Origin: SKGA01 sp051819745
Lineage (GTDB): Archaea; Nanobdellota; Nanobdellia; Woesearchaeales; SKGA01
Reading direction: 5' to 3'
DNA: 24,630 nucleotides
Assembly (NCBI GenBank): GCA_051819745.1
Contig: JBNJGO010000011.1
Span: forward strand, 1-24,630
Below are positions 7,338 through 14,619 of the stretch, piece by piece. Below the pieces are notes generated by a model. It saw nothing but the letters and a program-made list of their open reading frames with translations. It was not told the origin of the DNA and did no database searches. The translations under genes were made by a program, and so were the position numbers. Within the stretch, counting starts at the first letter, position 1. Each line of letters opens with the position of its first letter.

Positions 7338-8612
7338 CTATTTATTTTCATTTCTTTCTTTTTCGAGAATAGCATTCACTTCCTGAATAATTCTTTGTGA
7401 AAATGAATGTTTGGTTTCACCATCGCCTTGTGTTTGATCAAGATGTTGCAATAATTGCTTGATAAAACCTTTCTCATCAATATACGAGGGCAGTTCTATT
7501 GAACCAAGATGTTCTTTGATGGTAGACTCTTGAATTTTACCACTATCTTCATTCTCAACAACAACTTCTTCAAATAAGGTGTTTTTAAGCTTAGACATGT
7601 TCTTAAGAACAATATAACTACCCTGGTCATAACAATATTTCAAAACCTCATTGAAATCAATATCACTTGTTTTACCTTCCGTTATTATCCCTTCAAGGCG
7701 AAGCAATACTATTTTTTGACTGAGAGTATATTCTTGCAATGTGGTGATTATCTTGTCAACTGCCTTGAACGCGGATCCTGTTATATCAACCTGAACGGGT
7801 TGTGTTTGAACAGAAGGTATTGTTTCATGCCTGAAATGACTAGTTCCCTGCTCTGTTTGAAACTCCTGATTGTTATCATAGTATACGAACGTTCCAGATC
7901 CTAATTTCTCGAGTTCAGAAAAATTATTTGGGAAGGTCGGTCCGGGATATACTATGGCAGAATATTCTTTTGAGGAGTATCTTGATGTTATATGAACATG
8001 ACCTCCAGCATAATAATCAAAACCTTCAGGAAGAAATGACGCTGGCGCTGAATCCATGTTTTCAAGACCTTTTGGCTTCAATTCACTAATTGCGGTGTGA
8101 AACATGAAAATAGAAAACGAATTTTGTTCCCTTAATTCTTGAGAAAGTTGTTCTCGATCAATATCTTTGTAAAATTCTTTATCAACCATTCCTTTCTTAC
8201 CCAATAATCCTGTGACCAACACACCTGTTTTTTCATCACGAGTAAGCTGTAATCTTAATTTACTTTCATCACTTATACTTCCTTTCACAACATTACAAAT
8301 CAAACCAGCTTTTTCCAAAACATCAAGCATGGTCTTTCCACGAGGAGAAAAATCATGACTTCCGGCAATAGTATATACAGGAATATTTTTTTCAGCCAAA
8401 CGACGAAATTGTTCAACTGCAAACTTCAACACATCAACACGTGGTAGGGCGGTATTAAACAAATCGCCTGCGAGTAATACGAAATCAACGTTTCGATCAA
8501 GTGCTGTATCGATGATATAGGTAACATTTTTAAGAGAAATATCTGATAGTTTTTTTTCTCTGTAACCATCGAGATGACAATCCGCAAAATGAATGAATTT
8601 CACACTATACAC
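7338..8612 (-). CDS. Mre11/SbcD-like DNA repair exonuclease
   Basis: This 424-residue calcineurin-like phosphoesterase has the Mre11 metal-site motifs in order. They are D11-x-H13 (FADCHLDG), D50 (AGDLFN), a GSHD motif at 84-87, H172 (FHTA), and H205/H207 (GGHVH). The family is a Mn-dependent nuclease that resects DNA double-strand breaks with Rad50. Position 85 is Ser where Mre11 proteins normally have Asn (GNHD), a metal ligand. No Rad50 gene is in this window. The start is a GTG at 8612 with GGAGAG about 12 bases upstream; a second GTG at 8603 is possible. The gene is last in a minus-strand run with the genes at 9297 and 10744, 61 bp after the previous stop and without a clear promoter, so cotranscription is likely. 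Confidence 0.87.
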   Translation of the reverse strand: MYSVKFIHFADCHLDGYREKKLSDISLKNVTYIIDTALDRNVDFVLLAGDLFNTALPRVDVLKFAVEQFRRLAEKNIPVYTIAGSHDFSPRGKTMLDVLEKAGLICNVVKGSISDESKLRLQLTRDEKTGVLVTGLLGKKGMVDKEFYKDIDREQLSQELREQNSFSIFMFHTAISELKPKGLENMDSAPASFLPEGFDYYAGGHVHITSRYSSKEYSAIVYPGPTFPNNFSELEKLGSGTFVYYDNNQEFQTEQGTSHFRHETIPSVQTQPVQVDITGSAFKAVDKIITTLQEYTLSQKIVLLRLEGIITEGKTSDIDFNEVLKYCYDQGSYIVLKNMSKLKNTLFEEVVVENEDSGKIQESTIKEHLGSIELPSYIDEKGFIKQLLQHLDQTQGDGETKHSFSQRIIQEVNAILEKERNENK

Positions 8613-8673
8613 CTGTTGCTATATGCTCTCCTTTTTAACTAATGATTCTGATGGAACCATACTATTATCATGA

Positions 8674-9297
8674 TTAATTAGTACCACCTTTAACAGGAAC
8701 GAAGGCACGAGGACCAGTCTCTTTTTTAACCCCTGTATAGACTTCAAGAAAATGACGGAGATCCCTACTAAAACCATTAACTTCTCCTTTTGCCTTACTA
8801 TCGACATTCTTATTCATACGATTCCAAAAATACTTTTTGAAATGCTTTAAAACAACATGCGTATCCCAAGGACTCTTATTTCCTTTTCGCTCATCACGGT
8901 CGCTTCCCTTGTCGATGTAAATGCTACAACGAATCTTTAATTCACCCTTATCGAGTTTTATTTTCTTACCTTTAATCATCACTTCTTTTTCTTTCATGGC
9001 CTGAGTTACAATATCAAGTCGCAAATATAACTTAATATATTCGTGACCTGTGATTTTAGGATATTTTGTCGCCCTCCACCAAATCATATGATCGATAGAA
9101 CCGTCATCATTCTCATGTTCTTCATAATTCGTTTCAAAATCATCTTTACCTGAATGAATGTCTTCCCACTCTTCAATAATTAGAAACTCATGCAATTGTT
9201 TATAGAGTGTATCGAGAGAAAAACTATCTTTTACTCGAAATTCCCATTCCGAAAAAGCCCCTTTTTGTATAGCGGTGATTGGTATGAGTTCTGTCAT
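8674..9297 (-). CDS. Conserved-looking soluble protein of unknown function
   Basis: I do not recognise this 207-residue protein. It begins MTELIPITAIQKGAFSEW and alternates strands and charged loops: an acidic loop (FETNYEEHENDDGS), a Trp-Trp-Arg segment (MIWWRATKYP), a long central strand region with Lys-rich turns, and a C-terminal helix with basic residues. The pattern could fit an SRPBCC/polyketide-cyclase-like alpha/beta fold, but that is a guess from strand order. I chose ATG 9297 because AAGGTTGAT lies just upstream; a longer frame from 9345 would overlap the preceding gene. It begins four bases after the stop of the MFS-like gene, so the two are likely cotranscribed. Confidence 0.75.
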   Translation of the reverse strand: MTELIPITAIQKGAFSEWEFRVKDSFSLDTLYKQLHEFLIIEEWEDIHSGKDDFETNYEEHENDDGSIDHMIWWRATKYPKITGHEYIKLYLRLDIVTQAMKEKEVMIKGKKIKLDKGELKIRCSIYIDKGSDRDERKGNKSPWDTHVVLKHFKKYFWNRMNKNVDSKAKGEVNGFSRDLRHFLEVYTGVKKETGPRAFVPVKGGTN

Positions 9298-9301
9298 GAT
9301 A

Positions 9302-10744
9302 TCAACCTTGAATATTATTTTTTTGTGAAGCGAAAACCACTCCAAGATATAAGGGTGTTACGATCCCAACAAGCAATCCGAAAAGGACTTTGAATAATAA
9401 CACGAAACTACTGTCTGCAATGAATGAACCTATTACTATACCTATGAGTAAAGGAATGGCAGTTAATAAAACTGACGTTTTGAAAAAAAGCTTTCGCTTA
9501 TCAAATGGCATGATTTTTTGTAAAAGCATTCCTTGCGAGGAACCTAAAATACTCATTCCAATAACCATTGCACAAACCGCTGATATAACTGCAAAGAAAT
9601 AAGTGTTTGTAATAAGAACTAGTGGTAAAATAGCCATCATCAAAGAACCAAACACAACCAGAGGTGCAAGTCCGAATGTTTTATGGATCCAACGAGTAAT
9701 CATAGGTCCGATTGATGAAATGATAAGAGCAATACCGAAAATAATTGCAATATTCAAAAAACCGCCTGCATATTGGTGTTCGAACGTCTTGAAAATAAAA
9801 TATCCATAATAACTCGCGCCTAATGTCTCGACAAGACTCAATACAAGTGATGCGATGAGGATAACAACAGCGTACTTTGTTTGTAACACTTGTTTTACCT
9901 GCCTTGCGATGTGAGTTGTTTTAAAATGGTTCTTGTATTCTCTTTTAGGATCGTAAAGTCGTATTTTTGATAGTATAAAACCAGAAATAATACATGCGAT
10001 AGCAGCGATTTCAAAAGAAATAAAATATCCTGAAACCGTTATTGTTTTTGAAAATATTTCTATTGTTGTTCCTTTCATCCCAAAGACTTCAAAAAGAATA
10101 CCGCTCACTACAAACAATACTGTTGTAATGATAAGACCATTTCTTGTAATGCCTTTCAAGAATCTGCCTCTTCGTTCAAAACGAATGGCTTTTGAAAGCA
10201 ATGAATTGTGAAACTCGCCATAAATAACAACTGCGATGCCTCCAACAATCACTGCTAATGAATATAATGGAATTGAAGATAGCCGTATGGCTAATACAAG
10301 AATGATAAGCGAAAAACCAAATATGATGCCTGCACTTGCTATTTGTTGTTTTGAAGGGTTTATGTCTTCTTGGTTTTTGATAAGGCTTGCTGTTATTGAA
10401 CTAAGCACATCCTTAACACCATTGATAATTCCAACTAAAAACGCGGGCGCGCCGATTATAAAAAACAAAATTGTAACAAATTGAGGTGATGCAAATCCAA
10501 ATCCCACCCTATCAAATAACTCCTTAATAGAGAACATCCTATTGAGCTTACGATATTTTTTCTTAACAATATTAGTTGATGAAGGTGCTGTATTATCAGA
10601 TGTAATAATAGTATTTTTAGATGTGACTGATTCTTGTTCTGGTGAAATAGGTGGTTGTTGCTGTGCTTTTTGAGTGTTAGAACTAGTTGTTTTTGTTGTT
10701 TGAGGGTCTTTAAAAAAAGACTGCACGCTTTCTTTCATACTCAC
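9302..10744 (-). CDS. MFS-like multi-pass membrane protein
   Basis: The 480-residue protein starts with about 85 hydrophilic residues rich in Ser, Thr, Gln and Pro, followed by roughly 12 membrane helices. The pattern (Gly-rich first helix with GAPAFLVGIINGVKDV, a basic cytoplasmic loop RFERRGRFLKG, a long central loop with DPKREYKNHF between two six-helix halves) resembles a major facilitator transporter. I see no motif that names a substrate. The GTG start at 10744 has AAGGTGAG just upstream; ATG 10738 is possible. It is the first gene of the minus-strand run ending in Mre11 and is divergent from the propeller gene. The low-complexity N-terminal extension is unusual for MFS proteins. Confidence 0.65.
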   Translation of the reverse strand: MSMKESVQSFFKDPQTTKTTSSNTQKAQQQPPISPEQESVTSKNTIITSDNTAPSSTNIVKKKYRKLNRMFSIKELFDRVGFGFASPQFVTILFFIIGAPAFLVGIINGVKDVLSSITASLIKNQEDINPSKQQIASAGIIFGFSLIILVLAIRLSSIPLYSLAVIVGGIAVVIYGEFHNSLLSKAIRFERRGRFLKGITRNGLIITTVLFVVSGILFEVFGMKGTTIEIFSKTITVSGYFISFEIAAIACIISGFILSKIRLYDPKREYKNHFKTTHIARQVKQVLQTKYAVVILIASLVLSLVETLGASYYGYFIFKTFEHQYAGGFLNIAIIFGIALIISSIGPMITRWIHKTFGLAPLVVFGSLMMAILPLVLITNTYFFAVISAVCAMVIGMSILGSSQGMLLQKIMPFDKRKLFFKTSVLLTAIPLLIGIVIGSFIADSSFVLLFKVLFGLLVGIVTPLYLGVVFASQKNNIQG

Positions 10745-10843
10745 ACACTCACCTTACCTTATTTTAATAATATTGCTTATTTAAAACCTTTGTTCTTTTA
10801 TCCTTTTTGAACCACTGTCAAGTGTTATATCTTGAAGCAAACG

Positions 10844-10852
10844 TTTATAAAT
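10844..10852 (+). promoter_or_regulatory. TATA box and possible operator for the propeller-KaiC operon
   Basis: TTTATAAAT is centred about 29 bp before ATG 10877, implying a transcript that starts a few bases before that codon. This argues against the in-frame TTG at 10832, which would lie upstream of the promoter. An inverted repeat, TCAAG-8 nt-CTTGA (10818-10835), lies next to the BRE position and may be a regulator site. Confidence 0.55.
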
Positions 10853-10876
10853 GAGGTTGTCTGTTTCAATGAAGGG

Positions 10877-12088
10877 ATGAGAGGTCAGTCATTACGTGCA
10901 ATCTTAGGTCGAAAACAGATTTCTATAGATTGGTCTTTTTCAACACAAGAAACACTTCTTGTCTCGCCGCTTCTCATACAATCATCTTCTCACACTCGTA
11001 TTATTGTGCCGACACAACAAGGAACCCTTCATTGTCTTGACTCAAACGGTTCAAAACAATGGACGTACACTGTCCACAATACTTTATCCGAAGAACAACA
11101 ATTTTTTGTAGATATGGACTCTGCAAATAGGATTGTAGGTACTCCTTTGTATGTTCCATCAACAGACACTATACTGTGTTGTTCACAACAAGGTATGGTT
11201 CACGCTATTAATCTTGACGGCACTCTAAACTGGAAGAAAAAAATTGGTGACACTCTTCATTCCTCTCCGGTGCTTGGTGAAATTACTGGTGAAGGTTCCC
11301 AAGAACTGATCATATCAACATCAAAAGGAAATATTTTGATACTCTCCCTTGAAGGAAAATTACTACAAACTATTGAGACGGATCATCCTTTCAAAACCAC
11401 TCCTCTTATTATGGAAAAACGAATTATTGTCGGCGATCAAAATGGGATACTGCACGCATTTTCATTTTCTGGAAAAGAATTATGGACTTTTTCAACAACT
11501 GACGTATTATCTGTAGCTCCAACACCGACTCACACGACAAACGGAACAATCATTCTTCTCCAACCATCCCATGATGGAATCCTGTATGCCATTACTCTTG
11601 ACGGCGAACACGTTTGGTCGTTTCAAACACAAGGATCTTTGGTTTCGCCAGTACAAATAGCAGATATTAATGATGATGGAAAAAACGAGATTTGTTTTGG
11701 TTCTTGTGACAACACAGTGTATTGTATTACTACGACGGGAACGCTCTTATGGTCTTTTGAAACTAATTTTTGGATAACTGTCTCTCCTCTAGTCACATCT
11801 TATCGATCAAAAAGAGCACTTGTTGCTGGAAGTCTAGATAACACCCTTTACCTTCTTGATGGTGCAGGAACATATTCTTTTCACACTGTCCCCGGAATTT
11901 CAGGCGTGGTGCACCAACCAGGACATTCATCGCTTGCATTACATGGTGAAGTCGGATCCCTAGAATCAAAAAAACATTGTGATATAATGCTCGAAGGAAA
12001 TATCACGGGATTATCCCTATCTCATGATACAAAATCAATTATCGTAACTACAAAACAAGGAAACATTTATAGTCTACGACCATTTTGA
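10877..12088 (+). CDS. Cytoplasmic PQQ-type beta-propeller repeat protein
   Basis: The 403-residue protein is built of about eight repeats of the form xxxGxxxAxxxxGxxxWxF (for example SQQGMVHAINLDGTLNWK, DQNGILHAFSFSGKELWTF, SHDGILYAITLDGEHVWSF). This is the signature of the PQQ/WD-like propeller family. The last repeat (TKQGNIYSLRPF) lacks its Trp strand, and the N-terminus (KQISIDWSF) supplies one, consistent with closure of the ring between first and last blades. One blade has an FG-GAP-like ADINDDGKNE calcium-type loop. Such proteins are usually exported, but neither possible start gives a signal peptide or membrane helix, so this one appears cytoplasmic. A KaiC-like ATPase gene follows after 22 bp with a strong Shine-Dalgarno motif. 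Whether it binds a cofactor is unknown; it may be a scaffold or sensor. Confidence 0.82.
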   Translation: MRGQSLRAILGRKQISIDWSFSTQETLLVSPLLIQSSSHTRIIVPTQQGTLHCLDSNGSKQWTYTVHNTLSEEQQFFVDMDSANRIVGTPLYVPSTDTILCCSQQGMVHAINLDGTLNWKKKIGDTLHSSPVLGEITGEGSQELIISTSKGNILILSLEGKLLQTIETDHPFKTTPLIMEKRIIVGDQNGILHAFSFSGKELWTFSTTDVLSVAPTPTHTTNGTIILLQPSHDGILYAITLDGEHVWSFQTQGSLVSPVQIADINDDGKNEICFGSCDNTVYCITTTGTLLWSFETNFWITVSPLVTSYRSKRALVAGSLDNTLYLLDGAGTYSFHTVPGISGVVHQPGHSSLALHGEVGSLESKKHCDIMLEGNITGLSLSHDTKSIIVTTKQGNIYSLRPF

Positions 12089-12110
12089 TGGTCTTAAGAG
12101 GTGAGTACTA

Positions 12111-12926
12111 ATGGTAGAACAAATTATAAAAAACAAAAAAGAAATCGAACGCGTCCCTATTCATATACAAGGTCTTGATTCAGCTTTGGAAGGAGGAATA
12201 CCTAAAGGTCACATAACACTTATTTCTGGATCTGCAGGTACGATGAAATCATCAGTGGCATTTAATGTATTGTATCATGAAGTCCTTGAAAAAAGAAAAA
12301 ACGGGTTATACATATCACTCGAACAATCATACTCTTCAATAATAAATCATGTTATCAACATGGATTATGATCTTACAAAAATAAATCTTGTTGTTGTTCG
12401 CGACCTCGCACACCTTCAAGAAGATATTGACAAAGTAAAACATAGTGAAAAAGGATCTTTTATCATTGTTGATGTTGGATGTATACGAAAGGAAATTGGA
12501 GATATGAATATTGATGAAAACAGGGGGTGGATCAATGTCATTAAAAATGTCATCAAAAAAATAAAACAATCAGCACCATTGGATCTTTTCACACTTGACT
12601 CGCTAAGTGCATTATACACTCTTTCCAAATTCAAAAATCCGCGTGTTGAAATGTTTTACATCTTCGAATTCTTACGAGACCTCTCAATAACCTCGTTCAT
12701 GCTTTCTGAAACTCCTATTGATGGATCATCACTTGGAGAATATAATGAGGATTTCCTTTCAGATGGTATTATCTATATCTCGCTGACATCATATCGCCGG
12801 AAACAAATCCGTGAAGTAAAAATAGTCAAGATGAGAACGACAAACTGTAACCACGACACCTACAGTCTAGCATTTCGAAATGGAACATTTTATGCAGAAT
12901 ATGGTGGTCAAAACCCTCTTATGTGA
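12111..12926 (+). CDS. KaiC-like RecA-superfamily ATPase
   Basis: This 271-residue single-domain protein has the KaiC opening (IQGLDSALEGGIPKGHITLI). A Walker A motif, GSAGTMKSS, lies at 40-48, followed by YISLEQS where KaiC has a Glu-Glu pair. Walker B ends in LFTLDSLSAL with Asp163. A C-terminal strand region follows with RRKQIREVKIVKMR, typical of KaiC-like proteins. Archaeal relatives include KaiC-like signalling ATPases and ArlH of the archaellum; I cannot assign a specific role. GAGGTGAG (12099-12106) gives a near-ideal Shine-Dalgarno spacing to ATG 12111. It is the second gene of the propeller operon, so the two products probably work together. Only one of the two acidic residues after strand 2 is present. 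Confidence 0.83.
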   Translation: MVEQIIKNKKEIERVPIHIQGLDSALEGGIPKGHITLISGSAGTMKSSVAFNVLYHEVLEKRKNGLYISLEQSYSSIINHVINMDYDLTKINLVVVRDLAHLQEDIDKVKHSEKGSFIIVDVGCIRKEIGDMNIDENRGWINVIKNVIKKIKQSAPLDLFTLDSLSALYTLSKFKNPRVEMFYIFEFLRDLSITSFMLSETPIDGSSLGEYNEDFLSDGIIYISLTSYRRKQIREVKIVKMRTTNCNHDTYSLAFRNGTFYAEYGGQNPLM

Positions 12927-12954
12927 TTAGACAATCATTTTTTAGTCCACAAAG

Positions 12955-12964
12955 TATATTAATA
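12955..12964 (+). promoter_or_regulatory. TATA box for herA
   Basis: TATATTAATA is centred about 26 bp upstream of ATG 12985, which predicts a leaderless herA transcript. There is no Shine-Dalgarno motif before that ATG, consistent with this. T-rich sequence at 12937-12943 may end the preceding operon. Confidence 0.55.
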
Positions 12965-12984
12965 ACCAAACCCCTCTAATACTA

Positions 12985-14523
12985 ATGGTTGTTAAAGGGC
13001 AGATTATACGGGGTAATATCGGTGAACTACTCCTTCGAAAAAAACACTCTGAAACGGTGGAACTAGGGGAGTTACTGGTTGTAGAACAAGATGACACTAG
13101 AATATTATGCACTGTAACGGATCTTAGTTATAGCTCGCAAGTTTCAAATCAAAATATTGAATTCGTGTCCGGAATACATCTTGAAGAATCATTTGATACT
13201 TCTTTTATTGATGAGGAAGTTCGCCACTACGTGCTTTGTCATTTGAAACCAATACTAGTTATCTATCCCGACGGTACGACAAGAGGTCCTTGTCTTATAC
13301 CGCCATTATTCTCACCTGCTCGAGAAGTCCATCAAAAGGATTTTACTTTCCTAACAAGACAAGGAATATCTTTTGGCTTGCTTAGAAGCGGAAAAAACCA
13401 TCTTCCAATACCAATATACCTTGATGCAAAAGCAGTTACAAGCCACCACATTCTCATCACAGGAACAACCGGAAAAGGAAAAAGTGTTCTTATGAAAAAC
13501 CTTCTTTGCGAAATAACCGCTCAACAACATGTTTCTTCACTTATTTTTGATCCTCACGACGAATACTATGGTGATGGTGGTTCCAAAAAAGGACTTCGAG
13601 ATACTGATTACGCTCAAAACATATCTTATTACACAACATCAAAACCTCCTGTTGGCGCTCACTCCCTAAAAATAAACATTGAACAGTTACGCCCTGAACA
13701 CTTTTCACTCATCGACTTTTCAAGTCCGCAACAGCAAGCTCTAGAAAGTTATTATAAAAAATTCAAATCATCGTGGATAAAAGCATTGCTTGAAGAACAA
13801 GCTGTTGATGACCACTACCATGAAGCAACATTACAAGTTGTCAAAAGAAGAATAAGCAATCTTCTCGACCTCACTCTTTCAAATGGTATAATCCTCGAAA
13901 ACGGAATATTTTCTTTGCAAGCAGGAAATTCAACCATAAGAGATATTCTTTCACAATTAGAATCACAACAATCAGTCATTATAGACACTAGTTCCTTTTC
14001 AGGAACCGTGGAATTATTACTGGCAAATCTTATTACCTCACATGTTTTCTCAAGATACCGCCATCACAAACTTAAAGGAGAAACAGGTCATCCTGTCATA
14101 AGCGTTGTTCTAGAAGAGGCTCCTCGAGTACTGGGAAAAGATGTGCTTGAAAACGGTTCTAATGTGTTTGCGAGTATTGCTCGAGAAGGAAGAAAATTCG
14201 GTGTTGGTCTTGTTGCAATAACTCAACTTCCTTCACTTATACCAAAAGAATTGCTTGCTAATATGAACACGAAAATTATACTTGGAACTGAGATGTCGCA
14301 AGAACGATCGGCAATCATAGACAGCGCAAGCCACGACCTTTCAAAAGATCATAGGACAATAGCAGGGCTTTCAAAAGGAGAAGCGTTACTATCAAGTAAT
14401 TTCGCACCACTTGCAATTCCTCTCCATATACCTTTTTTCGACGATATTGTTTGTAAACAACAAACAAATCAACAACCACCTCGCCAGCCGTCAAAAAAAT
14501 TCTCTGGCGTTTCATTACACTAA
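12985..14523 (+). CDS. herA: HerA-family bipolar DNA translocase
   Basis: The 512-residue protein opens with a HAS-barrel-like region (GQIIRGNIGELLLRKKHSET, about 1-120). A FtsK/HerA-type ATPase core follows. Walker A is GTTGKGKS (160-167), preceded by HHILIT; FDPHDEYYGDG is the post-Walker strand typical of HerA. Walker B is SVVLEEAPRVLG with Glu377/Glu378. TQLPSLIPKELLANMNTKIIL is the sensor region. HerA forms a hexameric ring that drives the NurA nuclease during DNA end resection. Length and motif order are normal. It appears monocistronic, with a leaderless promoter and a T9 terminator. A NurA-like gene lies about 2.1 kb downstream on the opposite strand instead of adjacent. Confidence 0.9.
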   Translation: MVVKGQIIRGNIGELLLRKKHSETVELGELLVVEQDDTRILCTVTDLSYSSQVSNQNIEFVSGIHLEESFDTSFIDEEVRHYVLCHLKPILVIYPDGTTRGPCLIPPLFSPAREVHQKDFTFLTRQGISFGLLRSGKNHLPIPIYLDAKAVTSHHILITGTTGKGKSVLMKNLLCEITAQQHVSSLIFDPHDEYYGDGGSKKGLRDTDYAQNISYYTTSKPPVGAHSLKINIEQLRPEHFSLIDFSSPQQQALESYYKKFKSSWIKALLEEQAVDDHYHEATLQVVKRRISNLLDLTLSNGIILENGIFSLQAGNSTIRDILSQLESQQSVIIDTSSFSGTVELLLANLITSHVFSRYRHHKLKGETGHPVISVVLEEAPRVLGKDVLENGSNVFASIAREGRKFGVGLVAITQLPSLIPKELLANMNTKIILGTEMSQERSAIIDSASHDLSKDHRTIAGLSKGEALLSSNFAPLAIPLHIPFFDDIVCKQQTNQQPPRQPSKKFSGVSLH

Positions 14524-14525
14524 TA

Positions 14526-14534
14526 TTTTTTTTT
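14526..14534 (+). terminator. T9 terminator after herA
   Basis: A run of nine T residues begins three bases after the herA stop codon, an archaeal U-tract terminator candidate. Confidence 0.5.
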
Positions 14535-14556
14535 ACTGTGTGAATGTGCAGAAATG

Positions 14557-14567
14557 TTTATAAAAAA
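14557..14567 (+). promoter_or_regulatory. TATA box for the GH13 gene
   Basis: TTTATAAAAAA would start transcription near 14587, leaving a leader of about 33 nt that carries GGTG (14609-14612), seven bases before GTG 14620. This gene therefore seems to be leadered, unlike several of its neighbours. Confidence 0.5.
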
Positions 14568-14619
14568 CACTTTTATTATTACAAGCAACGGTAAATTATT
14601 AACTTGATGGTGTGTGCTA

